From Paenibacillus caui (lineage in GTDB: Bacteria > Bacillota > Bacilli > Paenibacillales > Paenibacillaceae), in the NCBI RefSeq assembly GCF_019904135.1, contig NZ_JAIOGQ010000003.1:62001-126000 (forward strand): DNA of 64,000 nucleotides, written 5' to 3'. Both the position numbers and the translations under genes were made by a program. The notes under the pieces are model-generated. The model had not been told where the DNA came from and ran no database searches. It saw only the letters and a list, made by a program, of their open reading frames with translations. Below, piece after piece: positions 16,170 to 25,047 of the stretch (positions are counted from its first letter, which is position 1; each line of letters opens with the position of its first letter).

Positions 16170-16904
16170 CTACAGCTCATAAATCTGATGCTGCTTGAGA
16201 AAAGGCATACCGGATGTTTTGCCCTCGAAGTCAGTGAATTCGTCGCCGTAGTGCATAAGCGATATAAGCGACCGGATATCTTCCGGCAGGGATTTCAGCT
16301 CTTCCAGCGTCGTATGGACTTCACCGGGCCCGATGAGCTGGCATTCATGAAAAATCCGTTTTACCCCGCGTTCATAAACGAGCTTTTTCAGCAGCTCCGG
16401 CTGAAAGGTCATATCGGCGCTGTAGAAAATATCGCCGTTCAGCACAAGTGAGTAGCTGTTCTTGCCGGTGATATGCGGGGTGCGGATTAATTGTACGGTG
16501 AGGGAAGGAAACAAGCTGTAGATATTCCCCTCCTGAAGCGGCCTTACTTCGAAAAAATCGGCAAGCGTGTTCATATTTTCCTGGCTCATGCCCCCTTTGA
16601 GCGTATGGTCCCAAAGCGGCTGGACCAGAGATTCGGCGATATAGAGAACAGGCCGGCGCTTATACACATATTTCATCTGGAAGGCGAATTCTTCAAGCCC
16701 GCCAACATGGTCAGCGTGGATATGCGTAATGAGGCAGGCATCAATCTGCCCCCAGTTTCGGCCAAGCTCGTAGAGAGAAACGGGTGCTGTAATCCCGCAA
16801 TCGATCAGCAGGGTGAAATCGTTGCTATAAACAAGCGCGTTGTTGTTATAGTTTGTTTTGGCGAATGCGTTGCCCGTTCCAAGCATTTGCAGTTGCAGTT
16901 CCAT
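16170..16904 (-). CDS. MBL-fold metallo-hydrolase
   Basis: A 244-residue cytoplasmic metallo-beta-lactamase-fold protein of the RNase Z/YhfI-like type. Metal ligands are His61, His63, Asp65 and His66 in THIHADHVGG, with downstream HITGKNSYS, YSADMTF and a late MHYGDEF. The N-terminus MLGTGNAFAKTNYNNNAL is typical of ribonuclease-Z-like enzymes, but the RNase Z exosite arm is absent. AGGAGG precedes the ATG at 16904. The substrate is unknown. Confidence 0.85.
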   Translation of the reverse strand: MELQLQMLGTGNAFAKTNYNNNALVYSNDFTLLIDCGITAPVSLYELGRNWGQIDACLITHIHADHVGGLEEFAFQMKYVYKRRPVLYIAESLVQPLWDHTLKGGMSQENMNTLADFFEVRPLQEGNIYSLFPSLTVQLIRTPHITGKNSYSLVLNGDIFYSADMTFQPELLKKLVYERGVKRIFHECQLIGPGEVHTTLEELKSLPEDIRSLISLMHYGDEFTDFEGKTSGMPFLKQHQIYEL

Positions 16905-17050
16905 GAGAAAGCCTCCTAATAAACAATCTTGTGCTCTATCCGAATAGTAACATAAAAAATATGAGATTTTTACTTCATTCGACCGCAACTTGAGATAAAG
17001 TCCCCTCGTATAATTGTACAGCAGCGATGATAGATTGGGGGGATTACGAT

Positions 17051-17608
17051 ATGAAATGGAAGAGAACGACGGCGTTTGTGCTGTTGTTTTCCCTCATGGG
17101 CAGCACGCTATTGTATGCGGACGGGGTTACGCAGAAGATCAAGGTTTTGTATAACGGCCGGGAGCTGGCTGACGGAGCTTACGTCATTGATGGGAAAACT
17201 TATGTTCCAATCCGTGAATTTAACGGACTTGTTACGTATAACGACAATGCCAAGGTGGTTTCTTTCAACAAACCGAATGTGCATATGTTCCTGTTTAAGG
17301 GGGAAACGCCTTTTGGAAATGTAAATGTAGGGAAACTGAAGTTTAATGTCTTTTGTCAGATCGACAGCTTGAGAACGGATATTAGCGCTGTTAAAGTGGC
17401 TATCACCGCGCCTGACGGAACGGTGAAGTCGATACAGTCCCAGAATATTGGCAGCAATCAGAAGGACAACTTCTGGTTCCGGACTGACGACTTTACTTAC
17501 GATTTCAAAAGTTCCGGCAAATATTCGGTCGGCTTCTATATCAAGCAGTCCCAAAGTGATGATTATACCTTGATCTCGGAGAAAATCGTCAACGCAATTG
17601 ACAATTAG
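17051..17608 (+). CDS. secreted copper-amine-oxidase-N-like (stalk) protein
   Basis: A 185-residue exported protein. The signal peptide (MKWKRTTAFVLLFSLMGSTLLYA) is followed by a copper amine oxidase N-terminal-like beta domain (IKVLYNGRELADGAYVIDGKTYVPIREF), a module abundant in Paenibacillus surface proteins. The C-terminal half is an Ig-like beta-sandwich (FNVFCQIDSLRTDISAVKVAITAPDGTVKS). No catalytic residues are apparent. GGGGGGATT precedes the ATG at 17051. The function is unknown. Confidence 0.72.
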   Translation: MKWKRTTAFVLLFSLMGSTLLYADGVTQKIKVLYNGRELADGAYVIDGKTYVPIREFNGLVTYNDNAKVVSFNKPNVHMFLFKGETPFGNVNVGKLKFNVFCQIDSLRTDISAVKVAITAPDGTVKSIQSQNIGSNQKDNFWFRTDDFTYDFKSSGKYSVGFYIKQSQSDDYTLISEKIVNAIDN

Positions 17609-17709
17609 GGATTGCCTGGCCGCCAAAATTGACCTGCTTCCTGGAAAATGATACGATACGATGGTAACAGGCAGGTTTTTCTAAAACAACCAGGAAAGTA
17701 GGTAGAATC

Positions 17710-18027
17710 ATGAGCGATCACAAACATGAACATGGCGAAGCATGCGGATGCGGACATGATCACGATCACGAACATGAAGAGTTCGTGTTAACTTTGACGG
17801 ATGAAGAAGGCAACGAGGTGGAAATGGCTCTTGTGGAGACATTCGATGTCGGAGAGAACGTGTATGCGCTGCTTCTGGAACGCAATAATCCCGAAGCCGA
17901 CGGCATTATTCTCCGTCTGGAAGAACAGGAAGAAGAAATGGTTCTTCTCAACATTGAAGACGAAGCAGAATGGGCTCGTGTAGAAGAAGCCTTCAACGAA
18001 CTGGTTGCTGCGCAAGACGAAGCATAA
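17710..18027 (+). CDS. DUF1292 (YrzB-like) protein with His-rich N-terminus
   Basis: A 105-residue acidic protein. Residues about 25-100 form the DUF1292 unit (FVLTLTDEEGNEVEMALVETFDVGENVYALLL), as in Bacillus YrzB. The first 23 residues are a His/Cys-rich stretch (HKHEHGEACGCGHDHDHEHE) that should bind metal ions. AGGAAAGTAGG lies just upstream of the ATG. The biochemical role of the family is unknown. A strong hairpin terminator follows. Confidence 0.82.
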   Translation: MSDHKHEHGEACGCGHDHDHEHEEFVLTLTDEEGNEVEMALVETFDVGENVYALLLERNNPEADGIILRLEEQEEEMVLLNIEDEAEWARVEEAFNELVAAQDEA

Positions 18028-18045
18028 GCTGAATCTTCAAAGCCT

Positions 18046-18074
18046 AAAAAGCTCCCCTTAAAGGGGAGCTTTTC
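18046..18074 (+). terminator. terminator of the DUF1292 gene
   Basis: Perfect AAAGCTCCCC TTAA GGGGAGCTTTT hairpin. Confidence 0.85.
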
Positions 18075-18138
18075 TACTTGAGATGCCGGCAAAGAAACGG
18101 CACAAGCTTCAGAGCAGAGCTTGTACCGTTATTTCGTT

Positions 18139-19614
18139 CTAGAAAATAGGATCCGCTTCAATGATGACCTTGACGTTGTTGATATTGCGGTCCTCAGGGC
18201 CTTTGACGGGAAGACCCACCTCCACGTGATCGACAATATAGTCGATATTCTCCTGGGTAATGACTTCGCCTGGAAGCAGAATTGGAATCCCCGGCGGGTA
18301 CACATAAATAAATTCTGCGATAATGCGTCCTGCCGATTCCCGGAACGGAATAACCTCGGTATCCGCATAGAAAGCATCGCGCGGAATCAGGGACAGCTGC
18401 GGGATTTCCGGCGTTTTGACAATGAGTTCCTTGACTTCGCCTACTTTATAGAAAGTTCTGGACAGTTCGCGCAGCGCTATGATCAGCGTGTCGACCGACT
18501 CGCGGGTATCTCCGGGTGTAATCAGACAAAGAATGTTATACATGTCAGAAAGCTCAACTTCGATATTATAATGCTCCCGGAGCCAGTTCTCCGTCTCGTA
18601 ACCGGTGATACCCAAATGGCGGACATGGATCGTCACCTTGGTCGGGTCCAGCCCGTACGTGGCTTCTCCACCCAAAATTTCCTTGCCGAAAGAATAAAGT
18701 CCTTCAATTTTGTTGATTTCATCACGGGCATAATTAGCCAGCTGTAAAGCATTATTCAACATTTCGTGGCCGTTCAGAGCCAAATTCCGCCGTGCTGCAT
18801 CCAGCGAAGCCAGCAGAATATAAGAAGTGGACGTTGTTGTCAGCATGCTTATAATCGTCTGAATACGCTGTGGATTCACCAGGCCATTTTTGGTGTTTAC
18901 GTTCAAAATGGAGCTCTGGGTCATGGAACCGCCCAGCTTGTGCACGCTGGTGGCCGCCATGTCGGCTCCGGCCTGCATCGCCGATGCCGGAAGGTCCTCG
19001 TGAAAATGGATGTGCACGCCATGCGCTTCATCGACAAGGACCGGTATGTGGTGGCTGTGTGCCAGCTCTACGATTTCTTCCAAATGAGCCACAACTCCGA
19101 AATAGGTCGGATTGATGACGAGCACGCCCTTGGCGTCGGGATGCCGTTTCAGCGCACGGCTGACAGAAGAGGTCGTAATGCCATGGTCGATTCCGAGGTT
19201 ATGGTCCTGGGCAGGCGAAACGAATACAGGCTTCGCACCGGCGAAAATGATCGCAGACATAACCGATTTATGAATGTTGCGCGGAACAATGATTTTATCG
19301 CCGGGAGAACAAACCGACATGATCATCGTCATAATGGCGCCGCTTGTCCCTTGCACGGAGAAAAAGGTGAAGTCGGAGCCGAACGCATCCGCCGCAAGCT
19401 TTTGAGCTTCTTCAATGACACCCGTAGGCTGATGAAGATCATCAAGTGGAGCAATATTGATCAAGTCGATGGACAAGGCGTTGTCACCGATAAATGTTCG
19501 AAATTCTTCGTCCATTCCTATGCCTTTTTTGTGTCCCGGAATGTGGAACTGGACGGGGTCGCCGGCCGCATGGTTTTTCAATGCGGTAAAGAGCGGCGTG
19601 CGGTTGTGGTCCAT
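18139..19614 (-). CDS. speA: arginine decarboxylase, fold-type I PLP enzyme
   Basis: Converts arginine to agmatine, the entry to spermidine synthesis. At 491 residues it matches Bacillus SpeA (about 490). The PLP-binding lysine is Lys226 in ATSVHKLGGSMTQSS, and the ring-stacking DEAHG motif is at 195-199. The N-terminus QFHIPGHKKG and the C-terminal YPPGIPILLPGE are signature stretches of the Orn/Lys/Arg decarboxylase family. A related lysine decarboxylase cannot be wholly excluded from sequence alone. No speE/speB genes are adjacent. Confidence 0.88.
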   Translation of the reverse strand: MDHNRTPLFTALKNHAAGDPVQFHIPGHKKGIGMDEEFRTFIGDNALSIDLINIAPLDDLHQPTGVIEEAQKLAADAFGSDFTFFSVQGTSGAIMTMIMSVCSPGDKIIVPRNIHKSVMSAIIFAGAKPVFVSPAQDHNLGIDHGITTSSVSRALKRHPDAKGVLVINPTYFGVVAHLEEIVELAHSHHIPVLVDEAHGVHIHFHEDLPASAMQAGADMAATSVHKLGGSMTQSSILNVNTKNGLVNPQRIQTIISMLTTTSTSYILLASLDAARRNLALNGHEMLNNALQLANYARDEINKIEGLYSFGKEILGGEATYGLDPTKVTIHVRHLGITGYETENWLREHYNIEVELSDMYNILCLITPGDTRESVDTLIIALRELSRTFYKVGEVKELIVKTPEIPQLSLIPRDAFYADTEVIPFRESAGRIIAEFIYVYPPGIPILLPGEVITQENIDYIVDHVEVGLPVKGPEDRNINNVKVIIEADPIF

Positions 19615-19800
19615 CTGAGGCCGTCACTGCCTTTCTAATGTGAAATATAAACAAAGTTGAGTATAACAAAAAGAGAGGGGAATGCAAGCATCTGATGCAT
19701 TTAAGAGATCTGCGAGTCGAGGGTTAAAATGATTCCATTAAAGGGTAGACTGTTAACCAGACACGATTTTGATAACTTCGGGTGGGGGTGGAAGATAATT

Positions 19801-21087
19801 ATGCAGCTTAAGAGCAAAGGGATAGGCCGAGAACTGCTGACACCGACATTCATTTATTTATGGTTGATTATGTTCCTTGTCGAGCTGGTCAAAAGTGCTT
19901 TGCTGGTGACCATTTTGCCAGTTTACATGGGAAGTGTGCTCCAGCTGTCCGCCTTTGCCATCGGATTAGCATTATCGCTTCAGTATATTGGAGACAATTT
20001 TTCCCGAGGTCCTGCCGGATGGATCGTAGAACGTATCGGGTTTCGGGCTACCATGCTGTCTGGCTTAGTGATTTCCGCGGGAGCGGTCGCGATGATCGCA
20101 TGGACCAAGCAGGCGGGATTCATCGCACTCGCCAGCACGCTGCTTGGTATCGGAACGGCGCCGCTTTGGCCTTGCGTCCTGATCGGAATATCGGATATAT
20201 CCAGCAGGAATCAAAATTTTGGCACGGCCATGGGAGTCATCCAGATGTCAACTTTGGGCGGGACAGGCGCCGGACCGGTTGTGATCAATTTTTTCGTCGA
20301 TAAATCTTACAGCCTGGTCTTCTGGATTTTGCTTGGCTGCCTGGCGGTAACGATTGCGCTGGCTGTACTGCTGCCCGGCATGAGCAAGGATGCTGCAAAA
20401 GCGGATCGACAGGTCGGCAGACTGCCAAAGAAGGGAAATCTGCTCCTGGTCGGAGGAATCAAGAAGCTCGGAGCCAATCTGAAGCATACATTCATTGAAA
20501 TTCGAAACAATCTGCATGTAAGTCCCCTGCTGTATCCTGCCTTGTTTCTACAGTCGTTCGCCGTAGGGCTTCTGACCCCGGTCATTACGCTGTACATCCG
20601 AACCGTATTGGGGTTATCGCCGGGGGCTTTTAGCAGCATGCTGATCGTCGGCGGCGGGATAACGGCTCTGGGACTGATACCGGTAGGTAAAATGGTCGAT
20701 AAGTTTGGTACGAAGATGTTTTTGCATGCCGGATTTCTGACGGCTTTCTTGTCGATTTTGGGCTTGGCCCTGTTCCGTGAGATCACGATGGTATGGGTGC
20801 TCGTTATTGGTCTCGGTGTGAGCTATTCATTGATTCTGCCAAGCTGGGATACGAAGATTGCGCAGTATCTTCCGGAAGGAGAGAAGGGCACGGTTTGGGG
20901 ACTGTTTCTGACTGTACAAGGATGCGGAATGGTGATCGGCCCAATCGTATCCGGCAAACTTTGGGATATGCTTGGTCCGTCAGCTCCGTTTGTAGCGAGC
21001 GCCATCTCGATGGGAACGTTGTTCTTCCTGCATCTGTGGCTTTCGCGTCCGCAGACAGAGTTTGCAGGAAAACCGCACAAGGCTTAG
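19801..21087 (+). CDS. MFS transporter
   Basis: A 428-residue membrane protein with about 12 hydrophobic segments. MFS features include the loop-2 region ADNFSRGPAGWIVERIGFR-type sequence between helices 2 and 3 and its repeat GKMVDKFGTK between helices 8 and 9. The cytoplasmic central loop (KDAAKADRQVGRLPKKG) divides the two halves. I prefer the ATG at 19801 because GGTGGGGGTGGAAG lies before it; the ATG at 19729 lacks a ribosome site. It resembles YfkF-type drug/sugar efflux proteins, but the substrate cannot be named. Confidence 0.85.
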   Translation: MQLKSKGIGRELLTPTFIYLWLIMFLVELVKSALLVTILPVYMGSVLQLSAFAIGLALSLQYIGDNFSRGPAGWIVERIGFRATMLSGLVISAGAVAMIAWTKQAGFIALASTLLGIGTAPLWPCVLIGISDISSRNQNFGTAMGVIQMSTLGGTGAGPVVINFFVDKSYSLVFWILLGCLAVTIALAVLLPGMSKDAAKADRQVGRLPKKGNLLLVGGIKKLGANLKHTFIEIRNNLHVSPLLYPALFLQSFAVGLLTPVITLYIRTVLGLSPGAFSSMLIVGGGITALGLIPVGKMVDKFGTKMFLHAGFLTAFLSILGLALFREITMVWVLVIGLGVSYSLILPSWDTKIAQYLPEGEKGTVWGLFLTVQGCGMVIGPIVSGKLWDMLGPSAPFVASAISMGTLFFLHLWLSRPQTEFAGKPHKA

Positions 21088-21181
21088 GGAGCTTGCTCCC
21101 AACCCGCTGTGCCAATACAAGTATAGCGGTTTAGTACAACGTACGCGAGGAGTTTAGCGCAAGTTGCCTTGAAATCTAGAA

Positions 21182-21205
21182 AAGAGCGGGACGAAGCCCG
21201 CTCTT
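21182..21205. terminator. bidirectional hairpin between MFS and yktB genes
   Basis: Perfect AAGAGCGGG ACGAAG CCCGCTCTT palindrome between converging genes. The T tract is short, better on the minus strand. Confidence 0.6.
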
Positions 21206-21207
21206 GA

Positions 21208-21831
21208 TCAAAAGGAACCCTTGTACAGCGGAAGCAGCGTTTCGAAGGTCTGCTCGATAAGGTTCGTAAGCTCGTTTCCGTCCTTAAGTTCTTCCGCTGT
21301 GCGCGGAAGGCTCAGTCCGCACAAAATTTCCGATTTCTTCACTTTTTGCAGCCTTTGTCCCATCTCCGCAAGACCGCTTTCCGACAGTTCTCCATTCAGC
21401 CTGCCGCCAGGCGTCATATGGTCAAGCGACCAGAAGTAGCAGTCCGGGACAAGGCGCTTGACCTGCTCGGCATGCTGCTCCAGGTAGCGTCCGAATACCG
21501 CTTTATTCGGGCTCTCATAAATGACCGCGAAAACGATGAACAGATGCGTGGCAAACAGACCAACTTGAAAATGAGGAAGCGCCTTGTACCCGCGGCTGTT
21601 ACTGCTCCAGGCGACCCAGGTATCATTAGGCGGATGGACGGTCCGTCTGGCATGCTTCGCCACATGGGGATACATCTCGCTGCCGCAGAGCCCGGAAAGA
21701 AACGGCCCTACTTCCGCTCCGATGCCCTCCAGCTTCGGGCGAACGTTGGCGATCAGAGCCTCCATTCTGGACTCGAGGCCGGGAACGGCCATGCTGTCAA
21801 AATCTTTATCGGTAAACCCCGTAATCGACAT
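21208..21831 (-). CDS. yktB: DUF1054 family protein
   Basis: A 207-residue protein of the YktB/DUF1054 family. It begins MSITGFTDKDFDSMAVPGLESRM and contains the characteristic PPNDTWVAWSSNSRGYKALPHFQVGL and FWSLDHMTPGGRLN stretches. GGGAGGAAG lies nine bases before the ATG at 21831; an earlier TTG in the same frame lacks a site. A Bacillus protein structure is known for the family but no function. Confidence 0.85.
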   Translation of the reverse strand: MSITGFTDKDFDSMAVPGLESRMEALIANVRPKLEGIGAEVGPFLSGLCGSEMYPHVAKHARRTVHPPNDTWVAWSSNSRGYKALPHFQVGLFATHLFIVFAVIYESPNKAVFGRYLEQHAEQVKRLVPDCYFWSLDHMTPGGRLNGELSESGLAEMGQRLQKVKKSEILCGLSLPRTAEELKDGNELTNLIEQTFETLLPLYKGSF

Positions 21832-22143
21832 ATATCTATCTTCCTCCCGTTTATGTAGCAAAATCGGCCGGCAAGTGCCAGCATGTCCCGATTATAGCAC
21901 AGGTTATACGCCCGCGCTTCGCGCTGGCTTACGGACGCTGGCCGCCCCTAATGGAGGCCGCTCTTTCCTGAAGCTTCAGGCTATCGGCAGCCCGCTGCCC
22001 CTATACAAGCTGCAGAGAGGTTAAAAATAATCATTAATCCAAGTTACCTTCACATAGGATGGAGTATAAGATATTGTAAGCTTGCTTACGCTTGTGACGA
22101 ATGATCGTCTTGCAGGGTGCAATACGCCAGAGGAGGGAGTGCC
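21832..22143. other. 312-base intergenic region
   Basis: GC-rich in the middle, with a short CGCGCTTCGCGC hairpin at about 21912 and a GGCAGCCCGCTGCC palindrome near 21991. I see no gene. It must hold the divergent promoters for yktB and the next gene, but no boxes stand out. Confidence 0.4.
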
Positions 22144-22740
22144 GTGAATAAGAGCTACGAGGTCGAGTACTGTAATTTGGATCTGCGTTTCGAGCGCCGG
22201 CACCTGCAGCAGTTGATCCGTGATTTGATCCAGGACGGATATTCGCTGTATTGGAGCGAAAATGACTCCATCTTTATTATTTCGGTGCGAACCGGCCGGA
22301 AGCTGACAAAGCTGCGGTTTGAACGGCTCGGTCAAGGTTATAAGCTGGTTGGCGACTATATCATCAAAGACGCCAAGCTGGCGGAATGGCTGGAGAAGCT
22401 GATTGGAGACCTGCGGGGGCATGCTGTGGTCAAAAGAATCAAAGACAGGCAAATTTTAATTGAAAATATTTTATTCGGCGAAGTGATCCGACAAGTCCAG
22501 ATTTCAGGAATGGAGCATAAAGTCTTGTATCAAAAGGATCCTGTACCTAGCGCAGCCAAATTTGCCCAGATGTATAAATCCCAAATGTCTGAACGGCGAA
22601 TAGAAGAACTGCGAACGAAGCTGGATGAGCAGCTTGCGAAACTGCATGCGGCCATCCGGGCCGGCAGCACGGAAGAGGCGGAGGCCATCAAGAACGTGCT
22701 GCAAGGCATCCGGCGGGATTTGATGGAGCTTGAGTGGTAA
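22144..22740 (+). CDS. uncharacterised protein, 198 aa
   Basis: No family recognised. The first 120 residues are mixed alpha/beta (VEYCNLDLRFERRHLQQLIRDLIQDG, then LYWSENDSIFIISVRTGRKLTKLRFERLG). The last 60 are strongly helical and charged, probably coiled coil (SERRIEELRTKLDEQLAKLH...). There is no signal or membrane segment. The GTG start follows AGAGGAGGGAG. It is transcribed alone ahead of gnd. Confidence 0.7.
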   Translation: MNKSYEVEYCNLDLRFERRHLQQLIRDLIQDGYSLYWSENDSIFIISVRTGRKLTKLRFERLGQGYKLVGDYIIKDAKLAEWLEKLIGDLRGHAVVKRIKDRQILIENILFGEVIRQVQISGMEHKVLYQKDPVPSAAKFAQMYKSQMSERRIEELRTKLDEQLAKLHAAIRAGSTEEAEAIKNVLQGIRRDLMELEW

Positions 22741-22865
22741 CCGGATGGGGTATCTTTATTAAAGGAAGGCAGGACTGTTTTTCATCGGACATAAGCACCT
22801 CGGAACTGTAGAATTCCAGGGGTGTTTTATGTTGGTTTGATGAAGGATTTTTGCATGAGTGGATA

Positions 22866-22877
22866 TTAACGCGTTAA
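22866..22877. promoter_or_regulatory. 12-base palindrome upstream of gnd
   Basis: Perfect palindrome TTAACGCGTTAA, 48 bases before the gnd start codon. It overlaps the position expected for the -35 box of a possible promoter whose -10 would be TATACA (22896-22901). It may be an operator; the cognate regulator is not evident. Confidence 0.4.
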
Positions 22878-22924
22878 AATGATATTATTTTGATATATAC
22901 AATGTCGCAAAGGATGGAGAGCAG

Positions 22925-24334
22925 ATGTCAAAACAGCAAATTGGCGTTATTGGACTTGCCGTCATGGGTAAAAACCTGGCGCTGAATATTGAAAGCAGAG
23001 GATTTACGGTTTCTGTATTTAACCGTTCTCCGCAGAAGACGCACGATCTTCTGGAAGAAGCAAAAGGCAAAAACCTGGCAGGCACTTTTTCGATTGAAGA
23101 ATTTGTAGAGTCGCTTGAAAAGCCGCGCAAAATTTTGATCATGGTACAAGCCGGTCCGGCAACGGACGCAACCATCGAGCAGCTCGTCCCTCACCTGGAT
23201 GAAGGAGATATTATTATCGATGGAGGCAACGCGTACTTCCCTGATACGCAGCGCCGCAGCAAAGAGCTTGAAGCCAAAGGGTTCCGCTTTATCGGCACCG
23301 GTGTATCCGGCGGCGAAGAGGGTGCGCTCCATGGTCCTGCAATTATGCCTGGCGGTCAGGAAAGCGCCTACGAGCTTGTAAAACCGATTCTGACGGCTAT
23401 TTCCGCCAAAGTAAATGGCGATCCTTGCTGTACATATATCGGACCGGACGGTGCCGGGCATTACGTGAAGATGGTGCACAACGGCATTGAATACGGCGAT
23501 ATGCAGCTGATCGGAGAAGCTTACCATTTGCTGAAAGATGTACTGGGTCTTGACGCCAAGGAATTGCACGAAATTTTCACCGAATGGAACAAAGGGGAAC
23601 TGGACAGCTACCTGATCGAAATAACAGCCGATATTTTCTCGAAATATGATGAAGAAACCGGCAAGCCGATGGTTGATGTCATTCTTGACGCAGCCGGACA
23701 GAAGGGTACGGGAAAATGGACGAGCCAAAGCGCCCTTGACCTCGGCGTACCGCTGTCCATGATTACGGAGTCCGTATTCTCCCGTTTCCTGTCCGCCATG
23801 AAGGAAGAGCGCGTAGCAGCCAGCAAAATTTTGAGTGGGCCTGCTGCTGTTAAAGCGTTTGACGGGGACAAACAGGAATTTATCGAGAACGTCCGCAAGG
23901 CGCTCTTCGCCAGCAAGATCGTTTCCTATGCCCAAGGCTTTGCGCAAATGCGCTCCGCTTCCGACGAGTACGGTTGGGATCTGAAATATGGCAACATCGC
24001 CATGATTTTCCGCGGCGGCTGCATCATCCGTTCTCAGTTCCTGCAGAATATTAAGGATGCCTATGATCGTGATCCTGCGCTCAAGAACCTGCTGCTGGAC
24101 CCTTACTTCAAAAATGTGGTTGAGAGCTATCAGGATGCATGGCGCAAAGTCATCAGCGCTGCCGTATCAAACGGTATTCCTGTACCGGGCTTCTCCAGCG
24201 CCCTGTCTTACTATGACAGCTACCGCACAGAGCGCCTCCCGGCAAACCTGCTTCAGGCACAGCGCGACTATTTCGGAGCGCATACCTTCAAGAGAGTGGA
24301 CAAGGAAGGCGTATTCCACCATCAGTGGTTCTGA
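22925..24334 (+). CDS. gndA: 6-phosphogluconate dehydrogenase, decarboxylating
   Basis: Oxidative pentose phosphate enzyme converting 6-phosphogluconate plus NADP+ to ribulose-5-phosphate, CO2 and NADPH. The Rossmann motif is [17 protein letters not shown] (Ala replacing the usual Gly in the first loop). The substrate-binding [23 protein letters not shown], the catalytic region [19 protein letters not shown] and the [18 protein letters not shown] stretch are all intact. At 469 residues the length is standard and resembles the Bacillus GndA (YqjI) form. ATG is preceded by AAAGGATGGAGAG. Confidence 0.95.
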   Translation: MSKQQIGVIGLAVMGKNLALNIESRGFTVSVFNRSPQKTHDLLEEAKGKNLAGTFSIEEFVESLEKPRKILIMVQAGPATDATIEQLVPHLDEGDIIIDGGNAYFPDTQRRSKELEAKGFRFIGTGVSGGEEGALHGPAIMPGGQESAYELVKPILTAISAKVNGDPCCTYIGPDGAGHYVKMVHNGIEYGDMQLIGEAYHLLKDVLGLDAKELHEIFTEWNKGELDSYLIEITADIFSKYDEETGKPMVDVILDAAGQKGTGKWTSQSALDLGVPLSMITESVFSRFLSAMKEERVAASKILSGPAAVKAFDGDKQEFIENVRKALFASKIVSYAQGFAQMRSASDEYGWDLKYGNIAMIFRGGCIIRSQFLQNIKDAYDRDPALKNLLLDPYFKNVVESYQDAWRKVISAAVSNGIPVPGFSSALSYYDSYRTERLPANLLQAQRDYFGAHTFKRVDKEGVFHHQWF

Positions 24335-24353
24335 TTGTCCGGTTTGGAGGAAA

Positions 24354-24395
24354 AGCGTCAGGATCGGCTCAGGCAGCCGGACCTGGCGCTTTTTT
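24354..24395 (+). terminator. terminator of gndA
   Basis: AGCGTCAGG...CCTGGCGCT outer stem with an internal GGCT/AGCC pairing, then six T. Confidence 0.75.
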
Positions 24396-24508
24396 CAGAA
24401 TAACAAGCAAAGTGTCTATCAGCGCCAAACCTTTTGTAAAAGGGAATGCCGACTTGAACGACATGTGATATGATAGGAAAAAAGTTAACAACAGAAGGTA
24501 GGTGCGTC

Positions 24509-25033
24509 ATGCAGCCGGAACAGGTCAACTGGATCCTCGTCGGCATGATGGGAACCGGTAAATCCACGGTCGCGGCGCTGCTCGCGAAGGAGACAGGCAG
24601 AAAGATGGTCGATCTTGATGCGGAAATTGTCCGTGAAGCCGGCTGTTCGATTCCGGAACTGTTTGAACAGCAGGGGGAAGCGGAGTTTCGGGCTCTTGAA
24701 TCGCGGATTCTTGCACGGGTTCTTGAAGGACAAGGAATTGTTCTGGCCACAGGAGGCGGGGCTGTTCTGAAGCCTGAGAACAGACGGATTATGCTGGAGA
24801 ACGGATGGGTCATCGCTCTGAAGGCCGATGCCAAGACGATATTTGCCCGGGTCGGCAACGATTCGAACCGGCCGCTGCTCACTGGAGGAGCGGAGGAAAA
24901 AATCAGCTTATTGCTGGAAGAGCGGAAGCTTGCCTATGATTTCGCCCATTGCACGGTGGATACATCGGACCTTGGGGAGGAAGAAGTGGCTATGAATATT
25001 TTAATGCGTCACCGCGTTTATCCACAATCGTGA
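24509..25033 (+). CDS. aroK: shikimate kinase
   Basis: Phosphorylates shikimate at the 3-hydroxyl using ATP, the step before EPSP synthase. The P-loop GMMGTGKS is at residues 12-19. The shikimate-contacting DLDAEIV (Asp33-type), FRALESR and TGGGAV motifs are present, and the lid NDSNRPLLTGG follows. The ATG at 24509 follows AGAAGGTAGGTG and is preferred to the ATG at 24470. It lies 14 bases before aroA, so the two aromatic-pathway steps are cotranscribed. Confidence 0.93.
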   Translation: MQPEQVNWILVGMMGTGKSTVAALLAKETGRKMVDLDAEIVREAGCSIPELFEQQGEAEFRALESRILARVLEGQGIVLATGGGAVLKPENRRIMLENGWVIALKADAKTIFARVGNDSNRPLLTGGAEEKISLLLEERKLAYDFAHCTVDTSDLGEEEVAMNILMRHRVYPQS

Positions 25034-25047
25034 GAGGAGCAAATGGA

